From: Euborellia annulipes
Lineage: Eukaryota; Arthropoda; Insecta; Dermaptera; Anisolabididae
Length of the DNA: 64,000 bases
NCBI GenBank assembly: GCA_023213315.1
Contig: JAKCPI010006215.1
Location: 57,055 to 121,054 of the forward strand
Direction of reading: 5' to 3'
Positions 21,923 through 31,742 of this stretch are shown here, in pieces. Made by a program: the position numbers and the translations under genes. Below the pieces are notes generated by a model. The model was not told where the DNA came from. It made no database searches and was given only the letters and a program-made list of their open reading frames with translations. The first letter of the stretch is position 1. Every line of letters begins with the position of its first letter.

Positions 21923-22140
21923 AAATGACGCCACTGGTTAATGTTGTTTAGATTGATACATGGAGGTTATAATTTTGTATGACCTACATGTATCAATCTA
22001 AACAACATTAACCAGTGGCGTCAACAATTTATCGTCCTGAAGATGGGAGCGATGCGTTCCCGAAACGTCGACGATATTTAAATAAAGTTTTTGTTCTTTG
22101 CTGGCTGCCTTCATCTACCTGTTCCTGTTGATTATCACTC
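21923..22140 (+). mobile_element. Fold-back unit with hammerhead-like motif
   Basis: Arms 21923-21964 and 21983-22023 are a perfect or near-perfect hairpin (ACGCCACTGGTTAATGTTG). Immediately 3' is the best-preserved ribozyme-like motif of the window, then AATAAAG, then TGCTGGCTGCC. The outer part of the left arm is absent. Confidence 0.65.
22030..22076 (+). ncRNA. Hammerhead ribozyme candidate, best copy
   Basis: TATCGTC (22030-22036), CTGAAGA (22037-22043), T, GGGA...TCCC hairpin, GAAAC (22062-22066), GTC (22067-22069) and GACGATA (22070-22076). The first and last segments pair perfectly over 7 bp as stem I. CUGANGA, GAAA and GUC are all intact. The self-complementary ACGT across GAAAC-GTC leaves no room for a normal stem III within one molecule, which suggests a pairing of two copies. 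The extra T before stem II is the only departure from consensus. Confidence 0.7.
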
Positions 22141-22369
22141 AGCCATTAATTTCTTCTTTTCAAAATATTTAATAAATTATTTTATATTTATATACTTGTT
22201 TTTTTCAAGTAGTAGAATATTTATTGGAGATTCTGGCGGATTTTCTTCTTGATCAATTGCAGTCAGTTGAGATAATAAGAACAAACCTTTAATTTCGCTC
22301 AATTCCCAATTAACGTATAAATTAAAATATATATATAGATTTTAAAGAAAAGCCCAAATCTTTTTCATT

Positions 22370-22690
22370 TAGTAAAAAATAAAAGGTCGAGCAGCTATGT
22401 TAATTTCTTTATTTAAGAACCCACAGCGACGTTTCGGTCGACTATGCGACCATCTTCATGGCTAGAGTTCAGTCAACAGAAAAACCTCTCAAGTTCTATT
22501 GACTTTGGCGCTGAATGCATTATATAATGATAGATCTTAATGTATTTTATGAAATGTCTGTCAAAGAACTTAAGAGGTTTTTCTGTTGACTGAACTCTAG
22601 CCATGAAGATGGTCGCGTAGTCGACCGAAACATCGCTGTGGGTTTGTACCAATAAAGAAATTAACATAGCTGCTCGACCTTTTATTTACT
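22370..22690. mobile_element. Fold-back unit with paired, slightly decayed hammerhead-like motifs
   Basis: Arms 22370-22494 and 22566-22690 are near-identical inverted copies. The cores at 22431-22460 (minus) and 22602-22631 (plus) read CATGAAGA instead of CTGAAGA. They keep T, GGTCG...CGACC and GAAAC. The left has GTC after GAAAC; the right has ATC. Confidence 0.6.
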
Positions 22691-24076
22691 ACTACATACT
22701 GATTCAGCTATTCGCCTTTTTCATTTATTGAAATTATAATTAAAATTCACCTTTGACCCCTTTTAATGATTTATTTCAGAAAATGATACTAAAAAAGAAA
22801 ATAAGAGAAAGTAAAAAATGGGACAAGTGCTTTGAATATCGCACATTTTTCTCAAAAATAAAACCACTATCGAAATTATAAAACGAAACTCTTTATTTCT
22901 TATTTTTTTACTTGGAATTAATTCTTCGTTAAATTTGATCTTGGGAATCCCGTGAAAGCTGACGGGAAGCGAACACTCACACGACGTGTGTTTGACCCGC
23001 TCTTAGCATTAAATTGTTTTTTATTTCAATTGAGAGAAAAGAAACAGAGGATTAAAAAGCAAAGTCCAAATTTTATGTGATAACAAAAATCTTGAAGAGG
23101 AAAATATTTTTGCTTGAGATTGCATTTAATTTTTTATAAATCCTATCTATTAACGCGTAGGGAAAATAAAGCAAGTTTTCTACTTAAATTCTTCTTCCAA
23201 GCCCTGAGATTAAAAAAAAAAACAAATATTTTATTGGGACACAATTTTATAATTTTTTATATATCTGTATGTAAATATATTTAAGACTGTGTTTTATATT
23301 AACTTTTATTATTGTGTTTGGGTTGTGCGTGTCCGAGACATTGCCTTGCGTAGCAGCTTCAAATCAATTTGCTATTTATTCGTTTGAGTGATGGATAATC
23401 GCAAGTTGAATTTATTTATTTTTTTCTTTTAAAGAAAAATTTCATAGAATTTATATTCACTTGTTGTTGCTAACATTTGGATGCTCTAAATACAAAACTC
23501 TCTTTTTCTTCACAACAGAGACTAATTTGAATAATAAATCTTGATTGAACAAATTTGAGAATGTGATTTTCTCAACTAATTTTTCTATAGTTGAATGTCA
23601 GTTTAGTTCTAATTTGATTGGTGATCAGTGGCGTCTCCTTGTTAGGCACTGTGCAACTGCACCTCTTTAACTTGATATTATCGATAAAATTGAATATAAT
23701 GAGTCCTTTTTTCTTCAAATCTTTCTTTTTACTATAATCCTTAATTGATTTTTTAATAAGGGCAAAATAAAAAGCCTTTATATTACTCTCTGGAGACGTT
23801 TCGAAAATCATATCTTCCGTCGTATCGAAATTAAAGTATTCGTTAAAAAAAGGTACAGTGGGCGCCACAAAAGCCTGATCTGCCAGAAAGTGGAGCTTTG
23901 AGCTTAGGCAACCAAAAGACTTAGCTTTCGCCAGGGTTATCTTAAAAGTAGCTTTTCCCCTTCATTTGCATTTAAAAAAGATAGCCTAATATATTTATTT
24001 TTAAAATATTGGATTGGTTGGCTAAGTAAGCACAAGGCCTACTATCGAGCAGATCAGGCTCTTGTGGCGTCGACTG
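22691..24076. other. Intergenic AT-rich sequence
   Basis: I see no gene. A minus-strand frame at 23572-23868 of 98 codons has no recognisable motif and biased composition, so I do not call it. Poly-purine and AT tracts dominate. Confidence 0.35.
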
Positions 24077-24289
24077 TACAGTGAGGGACAATATTAAGTC
24101 CCTCCCATACGTTTTCTACTTTTGATTATTTCATAGTTTTTAAAAAAATATTATATATTTTTTAATGGAAACTTTCATGATTCAAACCTAGATAATTTCC
24201 AATAAATATTTTCATTTCCTTTTAAAAACAATGAAATAATCACAAATAGAAAACGCAGGGGGGGGGACTTAATATTGTCCCTCACTCTA
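24077..24289. mobile_element. Palindromic MITE, family M
   Basis: The element starts TACAGTGAGGGACAATATTA and ends in its inverse; the two halves pair almost throughout (GTTTTCTACTTTTGATTATT against its inverse). The 213-bp length and TA-bounded ends suggest a mariner-type MITE. A second copy lies at 52103-52854 with two later insertions. Confidence 0.65.
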
Positions 24290-24454
24290 CATAAACATTT
24301 TATATAATGAATAGGCCTCTAGGCGACCATGATAGAGAGTATTCTCAAAATCAATTCATTATAAAATCTTTTATATACCTTTATTCTAAATTTCAATACG
24401 GACATTAAATATATCTCGATAGGTCTCATGGGTTACAAGAACATACGTTCTAGA

Positions 24455-24713
24455 CACTAGCGTAACGTGTTTTAGCTGGGCCCCCCCGCACATTTTATTT
24501 CGGGCCCCATTATTAGACCATACAAAAAATATTTTTAAAATACCGTAAATCCCTGAACCCTGAGGGCCCCGGGCCCTCTCAAAGAGAAATTTTCATTATT
24601 TTTTTTTTTTATCTAAATTTTTCCGTTTTTATCGGAGCTACAGTTTTTTAGCCCGGCCCGGCCCGAGGGCCCCCCGCATCGCGGGGTCTGCGGGGGCGTA
24701 CGTTACGCCACTG
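24455..24713. mobile_element. hAT-type MITE
   Basis: The ends CACTAGCGTAACG and CGTTACGCCACTG are imperfect inverted repeats. A perfect 8-bp duplication GTTCTAGA flanks the element (24447-24454 and 24714-24721). The same family, inverted, lies at 50236-50530. The termini are GC-rich and the interior AT-rich. Confidence 0.8.
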
Positions 24714-24721
24714 GTTCTAGA

Positions 24722-25545
24722 GATCCGTTAAATGCTCTTCCTTTCGGACCGCCCGGAGCTTTGATTTAAAGAAATTTAAAGCATCAATCCACCGAAAGGC
24801 TTTTTATTTTAGCTGAACTTGCCTTTATTAAAATCCAAAACTCTTTGAGCGCGGCTCTGTCTTTTCCTCAGTGACGGCCTTGATTTGAAAACTAAGGCCA
24901 AAGATTTTTTTGGCTAATTTTTAGCTACGATTCGCCACTGGAGATCAACATTTAGAGCAGAAATAAACAAACATTGGAGAATCTGAGTTTTGTATTTAGA
25001 TCCCTAATTTTTTTACTTATATTAAACAACAAAAAGGAATGTAAAATTTAATAACAAATTTTAATTAATATAAATTTTAAGTTTGTTGAGAATTAAAACT
25101 TATTTATTCTATTTTTAAATTATATATATATATATATATGACAACAGAGTTGTTTTGTTAATGAAGAAATGAATGGATATTTCAATTGAGAGCCATCTGG
25201 CTTTTGTTAAATAGACATTTAAGTTGGCATAATGACTGCGATGTTTCTGGTTCGAATCGCATGTAAACACATGTAAATTCAAAATTATCATTTGGCTTTC
25301 ATTTATCTTAAGCCATATGCTGAGTGATGGATACAATTTCTTTTTTTTGCATCATATATTATATTTGGATTTTGTAAAGGATATTTGATCGATTGATAAC
25401 ACAGGGGAACAAAAAAATATAGGTCAAATTTTATTTACGAGTGTTTTATAATATAAGTAAAAAAATTAGAAGGTATAACTAAAAAAAAATCAAAAATAGA
25501 AAAATAAGGGACGCCCTAATACAGTATATATATACAGGATGCTTC
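24722..25545. other. Intergenic sequence
   Basis: AT-rich with a TA microsatellite (about 25119-25139). No gene or complete element is recognised. Confidence 0.3.
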
Positions 25546-25549
25546 AAAA

Positions 25550-26025
25550 AGGACTTAATAACTCTGAAAATTCCTATAAATTTATACAGAGAACCTAGAG
25601 AGGTGATTGTAGTGTCAATCTGAAGAGAAACACATCAAGTTTTGACTCCTAGTTCGCTAGTGCCGAATCGCACTATCGGCAATTGAGCGTTAAAGATGGC
25701 TGTCTTCCCTGGACCCGAGCTAGCTCTGTGTTTTGGTTTGAAATTTATCCAAAGAAGCTACAGAGCTAGCTAGTTTTAGTGTTGTTTAAAGAGAAACATA
25801 TCAAGTTTTTTTTTTTTTTTTTTTTTACTTCAATCTAAAGAGTATGGGAAGAAATTGACTACGGGTGAGATGTGTGCTGGATAACCAAAGGAAGAACATC
25901 TTTAGTTTGAGGTAAAAAAAAAACTAGATGTATTTCTCTAGAAATTGACCCTACAATCACCTCTCTAGTTTCTTTCTATACATTTATATGAATTTTCAAA
26001 GTTGTAAAGTCCTTTTTGAAATATC
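25550..26025. repeat. Inverted-repeat element
   Basis: The left arm, about 25550-25660 (AGAGAGGTGATTGTAG, CTTCAAAAAGGACTT), is mirrored at about 25905-26025 with scattered mismatches. The interior includes a T-run near 25808-25827. No transposase is visible. Just outside, GGTTGGGAACCGCTG at about 26044-26058 looks like a lone hAT end. Confidence 0.5.
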
Positions 26026-26120
26026 TCCCACCAATCAAAAAAGGTTGGGAACCGCTGCTTTAGAGAATTCAAATACACCTTATAGAAATTGTATCCATAT
26101 TTTGAATCAGCCTGATTTAA

Positions 26121-26406
26121 GCTAGGTTTATATCTACAGACACGTGTATTCACATTCACGTATTTACCAGGTATATCAATCATAACACGGTCGCGCAGAC
26201 GCCGACAGACACGAGAATATTTTGTCTGCGCGGTTCCAGTCTCTATGTGTCTATGGCTACTTGCCGGGCAGTGTGAATAGAGTATCGGGACCGTGCAGAC
26301 GTATTTTGTTTTCTTTTTGCCGACACTTCTGTCTCGTTAGATGTAAATAAATGGCGTCTGACCTTACCTGTTTAAAACGCACTGTGCCTGTAGATATAAA
26401 TCTACC
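26121..26406. mobile_element. TTAA-flanked MITE
   Basis: The ends GCTAGGTTTATATCTACAG and CTGTAGATATAAATCTACC are inverted repeats, flanked by TTAA at 26117-26120 and 26407-26410. TTAA target use is typical of piggyBac or Kolobok elements. Inside are GC-rich blocks such as GTCTGCGCGG. Confidence 0.65.
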
Positions 26407-26410
26407 TTAA

Positions 26411-26857
26411 ATATTGGACTAGAGCATTGCATAGCCTGCTTAATAGAAACAACTCTGTTGCTGATTGTTTGAAATCAAAATAAAAAGAATTTTATTGTTA
26501 ATTAATAGAAAAAGATCCCTTGGGGCCATCAACTCCCCAGCAGCACAAATTGTTTGTTTATGCTTCCCTTTAAGAAAACTAATTTGATCCGGAATTTGTG
26601 TTGAAAAAATAAAAAAGATCAATATAAATAAAAAATTTTATAAGGAACTGTAAAAGAGGAAGAATTTCTTGTAAGGTTATGATGGAACTTGGAAAAATTC
26701 CTTCATTTTCCAGTTACAAAAAAAAAAGAAATGAATTATCAATCAATAAATTAAATACACAAAATATTCTCTGGCGTTAAAAAAAGAAATATTTTATTAA
26801 AAAAGAAAAAAATATATATCTCTTTATACTTTATATACTGTATATATATATATATAT
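26411..26857. other. Intergenic AT-rich sequence
   Basis: No supported feature apart from AT microsatellites near 26840-26857. Confidence 0.3.
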
Positions 26858-26903
26858 GCGAAGATAAGTTTTCTCGGGTTGAGTCGCGTGTGATGTGGAG
26901 ATT

Positions 26904-26947
26904 TACTCGACGTTTCGGCTCTCCTTTTGGAGCCATTTTCAAGAGTA
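26904..26947 (-). ncRNA. Hammerhead-like motif, two core changes
   Basis: On the minus strand: TACTC, TTGAAAA, T, GGCTC...GAGAGCC, GAAAC, GTC, GAGTA. TACTC and GAGTA pair perfectly. TTGAAAA differs from CTGANGA at the first C and the invariant G, so it is probably inactive although the fold is preserved. Confidence 0.5.
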
Positions 26948-27128
26948 TGGAATTAGGGGGGAATTGTTGGGGTGGATTGTTTACGGGGTCGCAGTCTTGC
27001 TGGTCCCCAGGTCAATTTGGATGCCTCAGAGGCTTGGTTTGGTCTCTGAGAGCAGGAGGAAGGTTGAGTGTGTGTAATTGCGTTTGTGTTCGGTTTGGGT
27101 TGACCCCAACAATTCCCCCCTAATTCCA

Positions 27129-27171
27129 TACTCTTGAAAATGGCTCCAAAAGGAGAGCGAAACGTCGAGTA
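27129..27171 (+). ncRNA. Hammerhead-like motif, decayed
   Basis: This is the inverted partner with the same TACTC/GAGTA stem I and TTGAAAA box. It has also lost one C next to GAAAC in stem II. Confidence 0.45.
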
Positions 27172-27478
27172 AATCTCCACATCACACGCGACTCAACCCG
27201 AGAAAACTTATCTTCGCATACATCCAGTCGCGGAAACCTTCCAGAATATATATATACTAAGCCCCCGGGAAAGTTTCTGGACAAATGATGCTCTTGGATT
27301 TTTTGCGCTTGTGTCACTTGTCCAGAAACGTTCCATTGGGGCAATACTGTTACTATAAGAGTTCGAAGTTAAGTAAATGCTAAAGAGAGGTAAATTCTTC
27401 TTTGAAACAAATCAGAATTTAAATAGGATATGAAAATGCAGCAGCCAAAATGAAAAGCACTCTCGATACTCTGTGAAC

Positions 27479-27523
27479 GTTCAGACGTTTCGGGTAAAAT
27501 TTATTCACCCATCTTCAGTGAAC
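27479..27523 (-). ncRNA. Hammerhead ribozyme candidate
   Basis: On the minus strand: GTTCA, CTGAAGA, T, GGGT...ACCC, GAAAC, GTC, TGAAC. GTTCA and TGAAC form a 5-bp stem I that can extend by a U-G pair. All conserved core bases are intact. Confidence 0.65.
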
Positions 27524-27730
27524 AGTTCTAGGGAGAGAGAGTTAAGTCAGTATAATTATACATCGTTATTCTATGTATTCTATTTAGATAATACGATGAT
27601 ATATACAGGTTTGAAAATTTGTTTTATAATATTTAAAAACGTTGCTTTTATAGTTAAAGATATAATCAAATAAAACAAATTTTCAAACCTGTTTATATCA
27701 TCGTATTATCTAAATAGAATACATAGAATA

Positions 27731-28142
27731 ATAATAATAATAATAAAGCCATTTATTAGCATCCTTATTTTTACATACAATATTTACTTAACATTATTTT
27801 TTTTTTTTTATATATATATACAATTTAGACAATTCTTTTTTTTTTTATTTAATAAAATCGTTTCGGAAACTAGGCCCATTGTTGAGCAAAGGCCTCTCCC
27901 AGACTTCGCCACCGGTTTCTATCTTCGGCTAGCTGGAACCAATTTTGACCCGCAAAGTTCTTCAGATCTTCACTCCATCTAAGATGTTGTCGTCCTCTCT
28001 TTCTCCTTTTTCCTCTAGGATACCATTCGAAGACGTGCTTGGCCCATCTATCTCCTGACATTCGTCTCAGGTGTCCTGCCCACCTCCATTTTAGTTGTTT
28101 GACGGAGACGGTTATATTCTTAAATTTTAAAAACTTAAAAAA
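27731..28142 (-). pseudogene. 5'-truncated RTE-type LINE with 15-bp target duplication
   Basis: The minus strand encodes the C-terminus of an RTE-clade reverse-transcriptase protein (LKWRWAGHLRRMSGDRWAKH, RGRQHLRWSEDLKNFAGQNW, RWRSLGEAFAQQW). It is followed by a stop near 27870, a 3' UTR and an (ATT)n tail. The 15-bp sequence AGAATACATAGAATA flanks it (27716-27730 and 28143-28157). Only about 400 bases of the 3' end are present. Confidence 0.8.
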
Positions 28143-28200
28143 AGAATACATAGAATAACGACGTATAATTATACTGACTAAACTCTCTCTCCCTAGAACT

Positions 28201-28245
28201 GTTCACTGAAGATGGGTGAATAAATTTTACCCGAAACGTCTGAAC
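28201..28245 (+). ncRNA. Hammerhead ribozyme candidate
   Basis: This is the inverted partner of the motif at 27479-27523, with the same sequence order: GTTCA, CTGAAGA, T, GGGT...ACCC, GAAAC, GTC, TGAAC. Stem I, core and cleavage triplet are all intact. Confidence 0.65.
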
Positions 28246-28310
28246 GTTCACAGAGTATCGAGTGTTTTTCATTTTGGCTGCCTGCATTTTCATATCCTAT
28301 TTACATATAT

Positions 28311-29320
28311 TTCCAGCCATTAAATATTATCAAATCAGAATTTATTTGATGCTGAAAGTGAAAAGGGACCTTGTCGGAAATGTCACAAATTGAGTTATGA
28401 ACATTTCAAGATCAAAACCACTCTGATATCTCAAAAACTAAAAAAGTTAAAGATATAAAAAAGAGGATTTTGAGCAAAACGCATTTAAACACAATGAGAA
28501 ACTATTTAAGGTTACTAAATCGAATTCTCATCGCTCAAATTACCGAATAAACCTGAATAGGAAATTTTGAAGAATCGTTTTCAATCGAAACCCAAAAATC
28601 GATATTCAATACCTAATTCGACTAGAATGCCCGCACCGATAATTTGACTTCGACAAGAGGTCCCGCATCACATATTTATAGTGAGATCTGGCTGACTGGC
28701 ATTTACAAAAACTTCAACTTTTACAGTTCTAGACTTATCTAATAGAAAAAAAAAAGAAAAAGCTTTAAATTATTTCCAAATGGTGCTTATTGTAATAAAA
28801 AATCTATTTGCATGATATGTGAAAAGTTTTTATTTATGTTTTTTATATATACATATTATATACAGACATATATATATTAAATAAATAAATAAATTTTTAT
28901 CGTTTTATTAATTAAAAATAAATAAATTTATTTTCCAAAATCCTTTAAGCACATTAGACGATCCATCTACCAAATAAGTGATCGGGGCGTTTAATTGCCA
29001 AATGTCAGTCAACATAATTTTGCCATTTTCAAAAAGATTTTTCTAGTTAGCGGCATAACTACTCCCGATGATGGGGTTCAATCTCCATGCGCTCTCTGAA
29101 TCGGTGAAATGCATCACCAGAAAGGAAAAAAAGTGTTCTCAGTGACCCGGGTGAGAGAAGTTCGGCAAGAAGGGAAATGAATCGCATAATCATCCTGTTT
29201 TTCAGCCAAACAAATGTCCTTTTTGAATAACGTTTAAAAAAATGTCAAGAATTTTATTTATTATAAATACAATCATTTGATTTCGGGTAAACTGCACACA
29301 GTGAGTCAAAGGTCACGGAG
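28311..29320. other. Intergenic sequence
   Basis: AT-rich, with no gene or complete element that I can support. Confidence 0.3.
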
Positions 29321-29705
29321 GTGATAAAAATTGAAATTATTTTGTTGCTATTGATTTTGTTTCAAAGTGAACAAAAAACACAAAGTGTGCAATTTTATTA
29401 TCAAAATCAAATGTCAATCATCTTGAAACAACGAGCCTATCGACGTCATTATGGAGTCAGGGATCATCGCCTTCGAGACGATCTTCTGCAATACTCTCGC
29501 GCACTCGCTCAACAGCAGCTTTACTGGTCGCCGTTCGAGAACGGTCCTGGCCTGAACCCTGTTCTTCACATTGACTAATCAACCGCCTTATCATTGATTC
29601 ACTTGGCCCAGACTCCAACGATCGCAAGATAATTGACATTTGATTTTGATAATAAAATTTCACACTATATGTCCTTTGTTCAGTTGTGTATTTTTCCATA
29701 ATTAA
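29321..29705. pseudogene. Fold-back transposase N-terminal fragment
   Basis: The minus strand 29457-29699 reads MEKYTTEQRTYSVKFYYQNQ, then SESMIRRLISQCEEQGSGQD and ERVRESIAED. This is the helix-turn-helix start of a mariner/IS630-like transposase. The first part is repeated inverted on the plus strand near 29370-29425 (VQFYYQNQMSIILK). A matching piece of the left flank (about 29322-29375) reappears inverted near 30595-30640, so the Harbinger element at 29718-30581 split this repeat. Confidence 0.55.
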
Positions 29706-29717
29706 TTTCCTTTATAA

Positions 29718-30581
29718 GGCCGGTATTACACTATCAAAGATCTTTGTCAAAGATATTATTTGTCAAAGATATTTGACAGTGTAATGAGTCAACTTTTATA
29801 AAATATTTCTTTTATAAAATTTCTTTTATAAAATTTAATCGATTGCTATTACATTTTATCAAAGATTTGAAAGTAAACAAACAAGATGGCGGAAGGCAAG
29901 AAAAGAAAATTTTGTTGGCGGTGGAATTAACCAAAATGTAACCATTAGACGTTTTTCAACACTTATACAGTTCCTTAAATGTGTATTTTGTTTATCAATG
30001 AAAGGTGACACTTTTGAAACTACATATTTAAAAGTTTCATCATCCATTCTCGAATACCTTTTATAATGTATTACATCTTCAATCTGTAGCTCTTTTAATA
30101 AATTTTGGTGAATTCCTTTCATGTTCCGTCTTCAGGGCCGGATCTAGAAGGGGGGGCAGAGGGTGCGTTTGCCCCGGGCAGCAGATATCAGGGGGTGGCA
30201 ATTAAAGGAAGATTTTCTTAAAAAAGGTAAAATGATATGAATTTTGTATAGAAAATTTTAAGGAGGGGCGGCAAATCAAATTTTGCCCCCCCCTAAAAAT
30301 CTCCTAGTTCCGGCTCTGTCCGTCTTGCATTCCATGGTTTAACCCACACACGTTTATTTTTCCTCTTTTTTTGAGTAATAAACTTATTGAGACAGCTGCC
30401 CTTGTTGCAGCTACAACAGAAAAGAAAAGCTCATCATCCATTTTTAAACAACTTTGATGAAATATTTTACTTAGTGTAATACCTATATAAAATCTTTTAT
30501 AGAATCTTTTATAAAATAAAATATGATAAAATATTTTATAAAATATCTTTGACAAAGATCTTTGATAGTGTAATACCGGCC
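29718..30581 (-). mobile_element. PIF/Harbinger element, truncated
   Basis: TIRs of about 40 bases beginning GGCCGGTATTACACTATC are flanked by the 3-bp TAA duplication (29715-29717 and 30582-30584), as expected of Harbinger. On the minus strand LLLKKRGKINVCGLNHGMQ leads, after a hAT insertion, to MKGIHQNLLKEL...YSRMDDETFKYVV and ISVEKRLMVTFW. This is the start of a HARBI1-type nuclease. The catalytic DDE region is missing. Confidence 0.75.
30133..30318. mobile_element. hAT-type MITE nested in a Harbinger element
   Basis: The element runs CAGGGCCGGATCTAGAAGG to CTAGTTCCGGCTCTG with G- and C-runs inside each end. A perfect 8-bp duplication TCCGTCTT (30125-30132 and 30319-30326) flanks it. Its insertion separates the two parts of the Harbinger transposase reading frame. 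Confidence 0.8.
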
Positions 30582-30856
30582 TAAGAACCTGAAAAGAAAG
30601 TTAAAACAAAATCAATAGCAGCGAAATAATTACAACTTGCAATTAGGGGTGTTCGATTATGGAAAAAAATAATCTTTTTAGTAGGCCCTATACGAGTCTC
30701 ATCCCATCTTTTCAAACTCAAAATTTTTTATAAATTCAACTTTGCATTGTTATGTCACGCTTAGAGAAACCCCCGGGTTCCCTATGTCATAATTAGTAAC
30801 GTTTTAGACAGACCTCTAGTCCCCCTAACGCGTTACGTAATATGTGGACAACTCCT

Positions 30857-31612
30857 AAGACGCTTCAGGAGGCAAAGCTATTCGCAAGTTTTTGCCGATA
30901 AGATGGCGTTAGGGGTCTTAAAAAGTTAGCCAAAAAAGCCAAACTATTACGAAAATGTGCCAACAGATGGCAGGGCTATATTTATTCTCATGTATTTGAT
31001 TTTCCTTTATCTTTTAATAATGAATAGTTTATGTTGTTATATAACAGCAAAAAAATATATAAATATAGGCTTATAAGAGATCTGATAATGCCGGCTGTTT
31101 GACTAGCCTGCCATCTTTTGCAAGAATGCTGAACTATTTGGCCGTTAATTTTTAAATAAATAAGAAATTTATTTTTGACTTTGTCACCAATTCATTTAAT
31201 TATTATAGGTTGGTTATTAATGATTTTTACATTTTAAGATTTAAAAAATAAAATAATATTTTTTAATTAATCGTAGTTAAAAAAAGCTTAGCAGGATTCG
31301 CAGCCAGGAGATTAAATAAAAAAATATTTTATTTAATTTTTATTTGCCGACGTTTTGGTCGCCAATCACGACCTTCATCAGGGCAAATATTGTCAATTAT
31401 TTTCAAAGTCAAAGATTTTTTTATTTAATCTCCTGGCTGCAAAGTCCCTGCGAATCCTGAGTAAATCTCTACAGCCAAAAAACATCAATTTAAAAAAAGC
31501 ATTCTATTATGTAAAAAGCTCACGAATTTAAATCATTTAAAAAAAACGCATAAAAAAAATGCCTCAGTAATTTCTGACTAAAGATTCAATGTAACCTCCT
31601 GAAGCCCCTTAA
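30857..31612. repeat. Dispersed repeat B, copy with ribozyme unit inside
   Basis: The ends carry CTTCAGGAGG and CCTCCTGAAGCCCCTTAAG in inverted orientation, and the interior matches 19898-20531 (GATAAGATGGCGTTAGGGG). A hammerhead-like fold-back unit (about 31285-31480) sits inside it. Confidence 0.55.
31343..31387 (-). ncRNA. Hammerhead-like motif with canonical CTGATGA and stem I
   Basis: On the minus strand: TTTGCC, CTGATGA, A, GGTCG...CGACC, AAAAC, GTC, GGCAAA. Stem I pairs perfectly over 6 bp and stem II over 5 bp. The first G of GAAAC has become A, which should disable cleavage. Fold-back arms (AGGAGATTAAATAAAAAAAT) flank it. Confidence 0.55.
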
Positions 31613-31742
31613 GACCCATTCCTAAATCGATTGGGAGAAATCTCTACCCCTGGCTTCTCCACTTCTCTTTTATCAAACGTCACTGACATATTTAACTCCA
31701 CGATATAGATAAAAACATTTAAAAAGCTGCTCTATTTTATTT

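Larger units (their letters stand above)
26858..27240. mobile_element. Fold-back unit with paired hammerhead-like motifs
   Basis: Arms of about 115 bases (26858-26973 and 27101-27220) are nearly identical inverted copies; the innermost 25 bases are perfect. Each arm has a ribozyme-like motif facing outward. TATGCGAAGATAAGTTTTC at both outer ends is also found at 6330-6350. The long frames across the unit arise from the palindrome. Confidence 0.65.
27430..28310. mobile_element. Fold-back unit with two intact hammerhead cores, interrupted by a LINE
   Basis: The left arm, 27430 to about 27630, pairs with 27672-27730 plus 28143-28310. The right arm is split by an RTE insertion. Outside each core comes GAGTATCGAGAG or GAGTATCGAGTG, then TTTTGGCTGC. 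Removing the LINE and one copy of its target duplication restores a continuous palindrome. Confidence 0.75.

Noticed and set aside
23572..23868. 98-codon minus-strand frame MAPTVPFFNEYFNF
   Set aside because: No motif, no splice context and biased composition.
26890..27344. Frames containing RRFGSPFGAIFKSMELGGN on both strands
   Set aside because: The same peptide on both strands is a consequence of the palindrome; there is no family match.
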